22,257 nucleotides of DNA from a virus: the IMG/VR virus record IMGVR_UViG_3300042463_001804, positions 1-22,257 of that record. The stretch is one strand, 5' to 3'. Position numbers and translations under genes: made by a program. A model generated the notes under the pieces. The model had not been told where the DNA came from. It did no database searches and saw only the letters and a program-made list of their open reading frames with translations. Of the stretch, positions 14,303 through 20,923 are shown in pieces (positions within the stretch are counted from its first letter, which is position 1; the number at the start of each line of letters is the position of its first letter).

Positions 14303-15399
14303 GCCGCCACCCCCATCGTTACCGCATCTGCCTTGCTGAGCCAGCGACCACCGCGCTCACAGCCTGTGCAGATCAATTCAGCGATATGCGGCCCCTTGCC
14401 GGGCGCCACGAGGAACATGGTGCCGTCGCAGGTAAGGCAGGGGCTTCGCGCGATAACTCTTTGGGATTGCGCTTCCGGCACGCCGTCGCGCCACTCTGTA
14501 CCGTCGCGCAGCCGATAGCTTACCCAATCCTCGCCAGCATCCTCCTGCTCACCCGCGATGAAGTCCGGGATAAAGAGATGCGCGACGCAGCCGGCCTCCT
14601 GGTCGCGCCGGCCAAGCTGATGGTCGTGCCGCGCGCAATGCCAGGCGCCGTCATTGGTGGGCGAGGCATGCAGGCAGGATCGGCAATGCCGCTCCGGCGT
14701 TGCACCGTCATGGCAGATCGCGTGATGCTCGCAAAAGCGGCATTGCCACCATGCGGGATCATCACTGATCCGTGCCGGGGGGCGCGGCGCCGCGATGATG
14801 CGCGCGGCTTTCGCCATGATGCGCAGCGCGGCCTCGGCATCGTAGCGGATGCGTTCCTGGTAGAGCTCATCGGTGTTCTTGTTCACCGCGAGGTAAAAGG
14901 CGCGCTCCAGGCCGGCGAGATGCATGTAACTTTGCATCTGTGCCCAGTGCAGCGGCTTGGCCTTCGCGACGCCATCGCGTTTCAGGGCGAGGAATGATTT
15001 CTCGCTATGCGTCTTGAACTCACAGACATGCCAGGCGCGGGGCGCTTCGGGAAAACCGATCGCCACCGCATCCATGCTGCCGCCGAAATGCCCGCCCTCA
15101 TCGCGTAGCTGCCATTGGCGCCCGGTGGCTGGATCGAGATCCAGCACCGTGACACCGATGCGGCGGAGATCAGCGACAAAGCGTGGCTCCGCCAGATTGC
15201 CAGTATCAAATAGCCGCAGCAGGCGGCCCGTATGCCTAGCGCGCGTGGTCCAGCGAAAGCCGTACCAGATGGCGCGCTCGCATTCGGTGCCGATCAGTGA
15301 CGCGCCCAGATGTTCCCGAAAGCCGTGATCGGCCGCCGCCTCATAGGCGGTGTAGATGGCCGATACGGTGGGCGTTGGTGGGATTGGCAAGCAAACCAT
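14299..15399 (-). CDS. Cas4/RecB-like PD-(D/E)XK exonuclease with probable Fe-S cluster
   Basis: 366 residues. Nuclease core: Asp110 in GGSMDAVAIG, then Glu127-Phe-Lys129 in HVCEFKTHSEKSF, and Gln154/Gln156 in the HWAQMQSYMHLAG helix. Cys40 (LIGTECERAIWYG) plus Cys220, Cys223 and Cys229 (CRFCEHHAICH) reproduce the one-plus-three cysteine layout of the 4Fe-4S clusters in Cas4 and AddB nucleases. A second cysteine-rich part follows (Cys239, Cys242, Cys255, Cys271), then a C-terminal zinc-ribbon-like pair (CLTCDG ... CTGCERGG). Such nucleases resect phage DNA ends for single-strand annealing, which fits the adjacent DUF669 and Sak4-like genes. The start has GGAGG five bases upstream, 15 bases beyond the DUF669 stop. 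Confidence 0.82.
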   Translation of the reverse strand: MVCLPIPPTPTVSAIYTAYEAAADHGFREHLGASLIGTECERAIWYGFRWTTRARHTGRLLRLFDTGNLAEPRFVADLRRIGVTVLDLDPATGRQWQLRDEGGHFGGSMDAVAIGFPEAPRAWHVCEFKTHSEKSFLALKRDGVAKAKPLHWAQMQSYMHLAGLERAFYLAVNKNTDELYQERIRYDAEAALRIMAKAARIIAAPRPPARISDDPAWWQCRFCEHHAICHDGATPERHCRSCLHASPTNDGAWHCARHDHQLGRRDQEAGCVAHLFIPDFIAGEQEDAGEDWVSYRLRDGTEWRDGVPEAQSQRVIARSPCLTCDGTMFLVAPGKGPHIAELICTGCERGGRWLSKADAVTMGVAA

Positions 15400-15413
15400 G
15401 GCAGCCTCCGCGC

Positions 15414-15944
15414 TCAGGTGCGCCGCCAGGGGGGCGTGCTGCCGGTGCCTGGGCGTGCAGCAGGCGGGGGCGTTGTCGCGGGGCGGGGCGGCGGCGCTGC
15501 TTGGCTAGGCGCAACACTGGTGCTCCCTGCTTTGGCGGCGGAATAGCCAGACACCTTGTTCCGCGCCTCGCGGTACACGCCGTATTTGTCGGTACCGGCA
15601 GGCTCGACCTTCAGCGTCACGAACAGCGGTTTGAAGTGAAGCTGCTCGCTGTCGCCGACATGCATCTGGCCCACCGCGTGGCAGATGGCCGACAAGGTGC
15701 GCTGCGCGATCTCCACCGTCTGCTCGTTGCGGTTCACCAGGTTCAGCTGATCGAAGATCTTCCGCCGTGCGGAGGGGCCTTCCAAGATCTCGAAGACCAG
15801 TTTCAGCAGCTGCCCGTCGCCCGCCTTGGTCGGTGCCATTTCACTCTTGATCAGATGCGCGAGGTATTTGCCGGGCGGCAGTACTTCAAACGGAACGGCG
15901 GGGGCGACTTCCGTCGCATCAAAAGTACCATTGAGGGAGGCCAT
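15414..15944 (-). CDS. DUF669 protein (probable phage single-stranded DNA-binding protein)
   Basis: 176 residues from the ATG at 15944. The longer frame upstream overlaps the ATPase gene and is not used. Core features are SLNGTFDATEVAPAVPFEVLPP..., YLAHLIKSEM, LKLVFEILEGPSARRKIFDQ, NLVNRNEQTVEIAQRTLSAI and HFKPLFVTLKVEPAGTDKYG, all characteristic of DUF669. The C-terminal ~35 residues are Pro/Ala-rich and disordered-looking, as is common for SSB-type proteins. DUF669 proteins accompany phage recombinases and are thought to bind single-stranded DNA; that role is inferred here. A modest AGGGA lies nine bases upstream, and the start follows the ATPase stop by four bases, so the two are probably coupled. 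Confidence 0.85.
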   Translation of the reverse strand: MASLNGTFDATEVAPAVPFEVLPPGKYLAHLIKSEMAPTKAGDGQLLKLVFEILEGPSARRKIFDQLNLVNRNEQTVEIAQRTLSAICHAVGQMHVGDSEQLHFKPLFVTLKVEPAGTDKYGVYREARNKVSGYSAAKAGSTSVAPSQAAPPPRPATTPPPAARPGTGSTPPWRRT

Positions 15945-15948
15945 GAGA

Positions 15949-16740
15949 TCAGTTCCCTGTTTCTTGGGTGGGGATGACGGAGGCGCTTGGCGCTGCCGCG
16001 TAAAAGGGAATGCCGGCAGCAAGATCGGCCCAAGCGAGAGGGATGGTCTCCTCAAGCCCGAAGCGGTTCTTGGCGAGAAAGGCCGGGCGTTCGATCGTAT
16101 GCAGCAGCCGATCGCCACCACTCACGCCGCGCACCACCTTCTTGTTAAAGCCGACATCGGATTTCAGCGTGCTGACGCGATAATTCGCGAACAGCACGCC
16201 ATCGACATGCTCCTGCACCAGAGCAGAGGCACCCTTGTGCAGCTTTGGCTGATAGCGGTCGTAAGGCTCTGTCTCCGGGCTATCAAAGCGCCGGATTTCT
16301 GCATGCGCGATCAGTAGAACGCCCATGCCGCATTCATCGCGGAGTGTATTCACCGCATCCAGAAAGGTCCGCCAGGTATCCAGCGCGGCCTGATAGCCCT
16401 TGCCATAGCCGAAGGCTTCAATATCGCGCTGATTGTGCTGCTGCGCTGTGTGCTGCCAGATCAGCGGTTCCAGCCAATCAAGGCTATCAATGACGAGCGT
16501 CTGGAACTCATGCGCTTCGGAATAGAGGCTACCCAGCGCTTCCATGACGGCGTCAAAGTTGCGCAGCAGCCCAAAGGTTGCGGCATCAATGCGCCCGAAG
16601 CCGTCCTCGGTTTGCAGAAAGATCGGGTTCGGCGCATCCGCGGCAAGCTTCGTTTTGCCGACGCCGGCAACACCATAGATCAGCAGGCGTGGGGGACGCG
16701 TGTCCCCACCACGACGGAGTGATGCGAGTGAGATAGCCAT
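15949..16740 (-). CDS. RecA-like AAA_24 ATPase (Sak4-type recombinase candidate)
   Basis: 263 residues from the ATG at 16740. An AAGGAGG seven to nine bases upstream decides this start over the long upstream frame. Walker A is GVAGVGKT (23-30) and Walker B TLVIDS (81-86), followed by a RecA-like GVLLIAHAEIRRFDSPET segment. The pattern matches the phage nucleotide-binding family PF13479, which includes Sak4-type single-strand annealing proteins. With DUF669 immediately downstream and the Cas4-like exonuclease after that, it forms a recombination module. Its ATG overlaps the stop of the 58-aa ORF (TAATG). Whether it is a true recombinase or another RecA-fold ATPase cannot be settled from sequence alone. 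Confidence 0.82.
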   Translation of the reverse strand: MAISLASLRRGGDTRPPRLLIYGVAGVGKTKLAADAPNPIFLQTEDGFGRIDAATFGLLRNFDAVMEALGSLYSEAHEFQTLVIDSLDWLEPLIWQHTAQQHNQRDIEAFGYGKGYQAALDTWRTFLDAVNTLRDECGMGVLLIAHAEIRRFDSPETEPYDRYQPKLHKGASALVQEHVDGVLFANYRVSTLKSDVGFNKKVVRGVSGGDRLLHTIERPAFLAKNRFGLEETIPLAWADLAAGIPFYAAAPSASVIPTQETGN

Positions 16741-16916
16741 TACGCGGCCTCCTTCGCTTCGAGGGCGTAGGAGGCGCGGCCCGTGGCCATCTCGCGCAAC
16801 TGCGCCGGTTGGGTGCGATTGCTCATGTGTGTCTCGTTGGAATGGGTGATGTCCGGCTCTGGCTTGCATGGCGACGGCCGGACGGGCGTTGCCATTTTCA
16901 TGGGGTTGGGCGTCAT
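16740..16916 (-). CDS. Small ORF, 58 aa, coupled upstream of the ATPase
   Basis: Read on the minus strand, an ATG at 16916 opens a 58-codon frame beginning MTPNPMKMATPVRPSPCKPE and ending REMATGRASYALEAKEAA. An internal ATG at 16826 (MSNRTQPAQL, 28 residues) has a GAG six bases upstream and may be the real start. Its stop overlaps the ATPase ATG as TAATG, and its first ATG overlaps the stop of the 42-aa ORF as ATGA. That chain of overlaps is the main support. No family is recognised. The first half is Pro/Lys-rich, the second a short amphipathic helix. Confidence 0.5.
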   Translation of the reverse strand: MTPNPMKMATPVRPSPCKPEPDITHSNETHMSNRTQPAQLREMATGRASYALEAKEAA

Positions 16917-17041
16917 GGCAGCACCAGCAGTTCCGCGATCCAGCAGAGCGCGATGAAACCGCCGGCAAAGACAGCGCCGATGGAGAGGCTGCGCAGCAAG
17001 TGGCCGAGGCGACGGAGCCGACGCATGGAACGGCGCGTCAT
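16913..17041 (-). CDS. Small single-pass membrane protein, 42 aa
   Basis: A 42-codon frame beginning MTRRSMRRLRRLGHLL. A strongly basic N-terminus (seven Arg in the first 11 residues) is followed by a hydrophobic segment of about 20 residues (SIGAVFAGGFIALCWIAELL), consistent with one inner-membrane helix with its N-terminus inside. Both ends join neighbours through ATGA overlaps: the start with the stop of the Hjc-like gene at 17038, and the stop with the ATG of the 58-aa ORF. This arrangement makes chance unlikely. An AGGTG lies upstream of the ATG. Function unknown; superinfection exclusion is only a speculation. Confidence 0.55.
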   Translation of the reverse strand: MTRRSMRRLRRLGHLLRSLSIGAVFAGGFIALCWIAELLVLP

Positions 17042-17388
17042 GACTTCACCTGCGGTGGCGGCAGGCCGCGACCAATCAGTTCCAGCCAGACATGCAGCGG
17101 CACGACCACGAGCGGTGCGGCACGGTCGCGCCAGAGAAACAGCGCATCATGCGTGCCGAGCCAGCGCTCCAGCGTCTTGAAGCCCTCGCCGTCACCGCGG
17201 GCTTTGACTTCGGCGACCAGCGGCGGTTCGGCCGCGCCGCGCGCATAGATGTCGATGTCGGCACCATTGCCGCGATAGTGCGTGGCACCGGATAGCGGGA
17301 CACGCTCGGCGGCGATGCCGCTTTGCTTGTGGATCTCCACCAGCGCGCGTTCGCGCCGGAGGCCCTTGTCGCGAGAGGCTTTACCCAT
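17038..17388 (-). CDS. Hjc-like Holliday junction resolvase / VRR-type nuclease
   Basis: 116 residues from the ATG at 17388 (MGKASRDKGLRRERALVEIH). An ATG four codons earlier (17400) is possible and neither has a strong ribosome site, although GATGGTG lies about seven bases before 17388. The layout matches small PD-(D/E)XK resolvases: a basic KGLRRERALVE helix with its Glu, then ERVPLSGATHYRGNGADIDI (catalytic Asp in GADID), then VAEVKARGDG (Glu-Val-Lys), then a C-terminal domain with LERWLGTHDALFLWRDRAAP. Resolvases of this kind process branched phage DNA before packaging. The start overlaps the end of the AlpA-like gene, and the stop overlaps the 42-aa ORF by ATGA. Confidence 0.75.
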   Translation of the reverse strand: MGKASRDKGLRRERALVEIHKQSGIAAERVPLSGATHYRGNGADIDIYARGAAEPPLVAEVKARGDGEGFKTLERWLGTHDALFLWRDRAAPLVVVPLHVWLELIGRGLPPPQVKS

Positions 17389-17599
17389 GACGCGCACCAT
17401 CTGATGGAGCGGTAGCGCCGGTTGCCTCACGGACTTTCGCTTGCTCAAAAGCGTGAATATCTTCAAGCCGGTAGGCCACGCGGCCGCCCAGTTTCAGGAA
17501 CAGGGGGCCCTGACCCAGCCACCGCCAACGCTCGAGTGTGCGGGGGCTTACATTCCAGCGAAGCGCCAGATCATTCTGATTCAAATGCCGCGTAGTCAT
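17381..17599 (-). CDS. AlpA/MerR-type helix-turn-helix protein, 72 aa
   Basis: A short DNA-binding protein: NQNDLALRWNVSPRTLERWR (about 7-26) is the helix-turn-helix, and LGQGPLFLKLGGRVAYRLED is the wing typical of the AlpA/excisionase-like HTH_17 family. Such proteins act as excisionases or early regulators. It is the first gene of the long minus-strand early block, with an AGGAGG five bases upstream of the ATG. The 150-base gap upstream separates it from the terminator of the unknown cassette, so a promoter should lie there, although no clear consensus is visible. Confidence 0.82.
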   Translation of the reverse strand: MTTRHLNQNDLALRWNVSPRTLERWRWLGQGPLFLKLGGRVAYRLEDIHAFEQAKVREATGATAPSDGARHG

Positions 17600-17651
17600 T
17601 CGGACCTCCTTCGGCTGCCGAGCAACCGTGAGGGAACCTTGCCTGACCAGG

Positions 17652-17698
17652 TGGAAGGAGCAGGGAAGGAGGAAGGAAGGAGAAACGGAAGGAGAGCG
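17652..17698. other. Polypurine tract with repeated GAAGGA
   Basis: The plus strand is almost only purines over roughly 45 bases, with GGAAGGA or GAAGGA occurring about four times. The minus strand, which would be the leader of the early block, is correspondingly pyrimidine-rich. It may simply be a low-complexity leader. It also resembles a triplex-prone or protein-binding tract. Confidence 0.4.
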
Positions 17699-17709
17699 TC
17701 AAAAATGAA

Positions 17710-17732
17710 AAAGCCGCCTCAAGGGCGGCTTT
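17710..17732 (-). terminator. Strong intrinsic terminator downstream of the 311-aa gene
   Basis: AAAGCCGCC (17710-17718) and GGCGGCTTT (17724-17732) form a 9-bp perfect stem with a 5-base loop. On the minus strand the stem is followed by TTCATTTTT, a good U-tract, 22 bases beyond the stop at 17754. It insulates the unknown cassette from the early block. Confidence 0.85.
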
Positions 17733-17753
17733 CGGATAGGGGAAGAGCGTGGA

Positions 17754-18689
17754 TCAGAACTCAATCCAGCAGTTTCCGGCCTTTTCTTTTATGAATTTGT
17801 GCCAATCCGCATTTTTGCTGAAGGCTCTAGCCAGGGAGTTGGTCTTGCCACGCGCTCCAGCATCTTCCAGCACCTGGGAGGTCCGACACACCGCATCGTT
17901 CCGATTATATGCATCCACTAGGATTTTCAGAATTTGGCGGTGCAAATCACCTCGGAAAATGAAGGTCTGATGCCCGATGCGGATTTGCCCATAGTCCGCT
18001 GAATGGCCAATCGGCTTTAGCTGGGACGCTGGTACCATTTTCATGCGCTTGGCGAGAATGATAGGATCAACGCTGATGCTCGCCGCAGCTTCGCCTACGT
18101 CCCGTAAGGCCACGATCATATGGCCCGGTAAATCCACATCCAAAGCATCTGTGGTTGACGTGATGATAACACGCATACCGACTGCCGGGCGCCTCAATGC
18201 TAATGCCTCAAGGCTTTTCAAATGCTCCGAGTCAAAAAGCCTTCGAGCAAACCAAACAGATACCGGTTGCCCGCGGCTTTCCAGCTTCACTGAACCAAGA
18301 TCCCAGGCTACCTCTGGTATCAACACCTCATCACGCTGCGCTGAACCGCGTTCACAGCGTACAAGAAGCTGCGAAAAGAATATGGGCATCGTCACTTTGT
18401 AGAAAGCAAGGTCTTCTGCTGGTACGGCGGACCATTGGCCCGAACGAGTGAAATAGCCATAGGATTCCTGCTCAGCCGACCACTCCACCCGCACCGGGTC
18501 GTCCTCATAATCATCCATCACAGAAAATATGTCAGTCTGGCCGGTACTCAATAAGAGTTTGGATTCGACCAGCCTCCTGCCAGCTTCGCCGAAGCTGGCG
18601 TGCATCACCGCGCCACTAATCCTACCGGATTTGGTCTCCAGGATTCGCAAAAGCAGATCGACTGCGCCCTTATGTGCGATCAGCGCCAC
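17754..18689 (-). CDS. Unknown protein with C-terminal winged-helix-like domain, 311 aa
   Basis: Second gene of the two-gene cassette. No family recognised for residues 1-225, a mixed alpha/beta region including VSVWFARRLFDSEHLKSLEA and MRVIITSTTDALDVDLPGHM. The last ~75 residues (FIFRGDLHRQILKILVDAYN, SQVLEDAGA, SLARAFSKNADWHKFI, ending GNCWIEF) resemble the winged-helix tails seen on various mobile-element proteins. The start is a GTG with GGAG nine bases upstream, nested 20 bases inside the end of the upstream gene, so translation is coupled. GC is about 50 percent in sampled rows against about 60 percent or more for phage genes nearby. A role in defence or regulation is inference only. 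Confidence 0.7.
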   Translation of the reverse strand: MALIAHKGAVDLLLRILETKSGRISGAVMHASFGEAGRRLVESKLLLSTGQTDIFSVMDDYEDDPVRVEWSAEQESYGYFTRSGQWSAVPAEDLAFYKVTMPIFFSQLLVRCERGSAQRDEVLIPEVAWDLGSVKLESRGQPVSVWFARRLFDSEHLKSLEALALRRPAVGMRVIITSTTDALDVDLPGHMIVALRDVGEAAASISVDPIILAKRMKMVPASQLKPIGHSADYGQIRIGHQTFIFRGDLHRQILKILVDAYNRNDAVCRTSQVLEDAGARGKTNSLARAFSKNADWHKFIKEKAGNCWIEF

Positions 18690-19878
18690 TAGTGTCCGCT
18701 CCGCCCTTCAAAATACCCCATTCACGAAGGTATTTTTCTCCAATCAGTCGCTCTCCTGCTGTCATCCCCTTCAGATTGCAGCCGTTTGGTACGGTGATCA
18801 TCAAGCTGAGGGTCTTCGCGCGGCGCGATCTTCCATGAGGTACAAATTTAACCACGAGGCGCGCGCGCGTGATGGTCCAGTCAGCACGTCGCAAAGCTAC
18901 CGGTCCGATATGCCGATCTGCCATTTCCCAGATCGTTTCACCATCATTCTCGCTGCATTCCAACGTGACCCGCTGGCTTGGCCGATCCAATGCTTGAAAT
19001 CGGAGTTCCCTTATATTTACTGAATCTATTCTTTGCTCGATAGGTGCACTTGCGTCGGTCGCAAAGACAAAGGGCTCGACCAATACACTGAGGTCATACT
19101 CGCGCGCAGCGATCTTTTCACCCCGGAAAGGAATGCCCAATAGATGATGCCCCATGAGGCCAGCCAAAGACTCGCGGATATTCTTATCGCTCGCGATGAC
19201 TTCAAGCACGCCGTCTGATGGCTCGTAGGTGATGCAGGCCTCATAGACCGGCTTTACGATGCGGCGATGCAGCTTTCCGTTCCCATCGAACCCCAGAGCA
19301 TCATCGGGACTACCTTCGCGATAAATCGCAACCTGGACCAGCTGATGGGTGGCGCCATCGAAAGTTACGCGGTGGCGATCGAAAACATCCACATGGACCT
19401 TATCCGTGCCAAACTTGGCCCTGATCGCGGCGGTGAAAGCATCGATTGAGAGCTGATCTTTACGAATAAGCTTTTGTCTTTCGACGACATAGCCTGACCA
19501 CATTCTGCCACGTCGCCTCTCGTCATTGTATCTGACCTCCTCGGCCAGCTGAAACGCACGGGGCTCATGCATGAGCATCCAGAGGGCGCGGTTATGCCCC
19601 CCTGCCACCAAGTCAAACTGACGGCGATTCTGAACGACATCCAGCAGGGCGTTCTGCCCAGGCTCGTCAGCGAGAGCGATGATCCGCCCAACTTCTAGGA
19701 TCAATGCCTCGCGGTCCGCTTCTGCCAATGAATCAAGCGCAGCAATCAGGGCCGAGGCGACATCACTTTCGGACTCTGTCCAAACAACCGAGGGGGGAAG
19801 GTTGAAGGATTTGGTTTCAAAATAGGCCTGAAGGCTTGGCACAGGGGTTTTGCGAAAAAACGACGTAATTGTTGCCAT
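18670..19878 (-). CDS. Unknown protein, 402 aa, first gene of the cassette
   Basis: No family recognised. The N-terminal part begins MATITSFFRKTPVPSLQAYF and has an acidic, helical stretch (about 38-85: ALIAALDSLAEADREALILE). The middle contains FDLVAGGHNRALWMLMHEPR followed by an Arg-rich NDERRRGRMWSGYVVERQK. The second half is beta-rich, with CITYEPSDGVLEVIASDKNI and DSVNIRELRFQAL. No Walker, nuclease, TIR or HEPN motif or membrane segment is evident. The ATG has AAAGGGC about eight bases upstream. It overlaps the 311-aa gene by 20 bases, so the pair is one operon ended by the terminator at 17710-17732. Composition differs from the phage genes, indicating separate acquisition. Confidence 0.7.
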   Translation of the reverse strand: MATITSFFRKTPVPSLQAYFETKSFNLPPSVVWTESESDVASALIAALDSLAEADREALILEVGRIIALADEPGQNALLDVVQNRRQFDLVAGGHNRALWMLMHEPRAFQLAEEVRYNDERRRGRMWSGYVVERQKLIRKDQLSIDAFTAAIRAKFGTDKVHVDVFDRHRVTFDGATHQLVQVAIYREGSPDDALGFDGNGKLHRRIVKPVYEACITYEPSDGVLEVIASDKNIRESLAGLMGHHLLGIPFRGEKIAAREYDLSVLVEPFVFATDASAPIEQRIDSVNIRELRFQALDRPSQRVTLECSENDGETIWEMADRHIGPVALRRADWTITRARLVVKFVPHGRSRRAKTLSLMITVPNGCNLKGMTAGERLIGEKYLREWGILKGGADTSGADRT

Positions 19879-19916
19879 ACAAAGCCCTTTCTCGATCGGG
19901 GGGGAGGGACAATCGC

Positions 19917-19944
19917 AATATAGAACAGACCAAGAACACGGAAA
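19917..19944 (-). promoter_or_regulatory. Candidate promoter of the unknown two-gene cassette
   Basis: On the minus strand TATATT (19922-19917) could be the -10 box, with TTTCCG (19944-19939) 16 bases upstream as a poor -35. It lies about 40 bases before the start codon at 19878. Weak consensus; listed because the gene must be expressed from this gap. Confidence 0.3.
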
Positions 19945-20192
19945 AGAGGAAAAACCGGTATTTCTACCAGCCGTTGTGCTGGAGCATTCGATGCATTGAG
20001 CTTAATGGGACCCGAATCGACGTCTCAAAATTGAACCAACCAAACCACTCAAAGACAGAGAAACGTCGGTTTGCAGGATTTCGCAGCCCTTCGCAGCAGT
20101 TGCTAATTTTTCTCAAGCTGTTGTTTTTACTTGTTTTTACTCGACGCCTACCGCATCTCTCGGCCAACCGCCCCCAATCGCGAACGGTCTCA
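19945..20192. other. Gene-free divergent region with short tandem repeats
   Basis: The gap between the unknown cassette (minus) and the recombinase cassette (plus). It has lower GC than the flanks and holds two exact abutting copies of TTGTTTTTAC (20121-20130 and 20131-20140). There are also two copies of TTCGCAGC around 20080-20098. No tRNA-like fold or repressor gene is seen. A plus-strand frame runs through it, but its composition does not look coding before 20193. Confidence 0.4.
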
Positions 20193-20417
20193 ATGCGCAA
20201 CGCTCTCTCCGGCCCCAATCCCCTACCTGCCGAGTGCCTCTCCGGACCGGAGCGCCTGGATGAAGTTGCGCACATCCTAGCCGCCGGCCTGAGGCGAATT
20301 CAGGCTCAGGACGCAAGTTCTTTATCTGCCGAAAACAGAGAAAGTTCATTCGACATTCTCGCCTTCAAACGCCGTGTTGGTCGTCGCAAACCAACCATTC
20401 GCGTCGGAGAAAGTTGA
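20193..20417 (+). CDS. Small protein preceding DUF2924, 74 aa
   Basis: From the ATG at 20193: MRNALSGPNPLPAECLSGPE, then RLDEVAHILAAGLRRIQAQD and a Ser/Arg-rich tail (SSFDILAFKRRVGRRKP). Small proteins of this shape commonly sit directly upstream of DUF2924 and serine recombinase genes in alphaproteobacteria, with a helix like the LDEVAHILAAGLRRI one here and a Glu-Ser-Ser-rich end. The function is unknown. The frame is open further upstream, but that part looks non-coding. There is no good ribosome site at 20193, so the start is uncertain. Its stop overlaps the DUF2924 start region (TTGATG). Confidence 0.65.
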   Translation: MRNALSGPNPLPAECLSGPERLDEVAHILAAGLRRIQAQDASSLSAENRESSFDILAFKRRVGRRKPTIRVGES

Positions 20418-20923
20418 TGTCAGCACTGAAGAAAAAACCTGAAGCAGAACCAGTTCGAATGAACGCCGGCCCCAGTGATGCCAGCGTCGTCGCGCAGCTG
20501 ACAGCGCTGCGGAGAATGAGCGTGGTCGAACTCAAGCAAAGATGGGAAACGCTCTTTGGCACGCCTGCGCCGAACAATAGCCGAAGCTACCTGGAAGTGC
20601 GCCTCGGCAATCGCATCCAGGAACTCATGCTGGGCGGGCTTTCGCGCGACACGCGCCGCGTGCTCGATCTGCTGGTCAAGGAGCTTGAAGGCAAGAATAC
20701 CCGAAAGGCGATCATGACCGACCCGCGCAAGCCCATCCCCGGCACGCGCCTGCTGCGCGAATGGGAGGGCGCCGAGCATAGTGTGACAGTGCTGCGCGAC
20801 GGCTTCGATTGGCAGGGCAGGAGATTCAAATCGCTCTCGGCCGTCGCGCGCGCCATCACCGGCACGCAATGGAACGGCTATCGCTTTTTCGGCCTGCGTG
20901 AGGCCGGGCGGGATCCACGATGA
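20417..20923 (+). CDS. DUF2924 protein, 168 aa
   Basis: Start chosen at the ATG at 20417, with GGAG seven bases upstream. A TTG immediately before it (20414) is an alternative. Family hallmarks are ALRRMSVVELKQRWETLFGT, a LEVRLGNRIQELMLGGLS helix, PIPGTRLLREWEGAEHSVTV and RFKSLSAVARAITGTQWNGY followed by RFFGL. DUF2924 genes almost always sit next to large serine recombinases in alphaproteobacterial mobile elements, and the protein is presumed to be an accessory DNA-binding factor; that role is inferred. Its stop overlaps the recombinase ATG by ATGA. Confidence 0.92.
   Translation: MSALKKKPEAEPVRMNAGPSDASVVAQLTALRRMSVVELKQRWETLFGTPAPNNSRSYLEVRLGNRIQELMLGGLSRDTRRVLDLLVKELEGKNTRKAIMTDPRKPIPGTRLLREWEGAEHSVTVLRDGFDWQGRRFKSLSAVARAITGTQWNGYRFFGLREAGRDPR

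Noticed and set aside
14299-15399. Cas4 as part of a CRISPR system
   Set aside because: No cas1, cas2 or repeats nearby; the neighbours are phage recombination genes, so a Cas4-like phage exonuclease is the better reading.
19869-20192. N-terminal extension of the 74-aa gene through the divergent gap
   Set aside because: Starts inside the leader of the opposite gene and has non-coding composition including T-rich repeats; only the part from 20193 resembles a known gene type.
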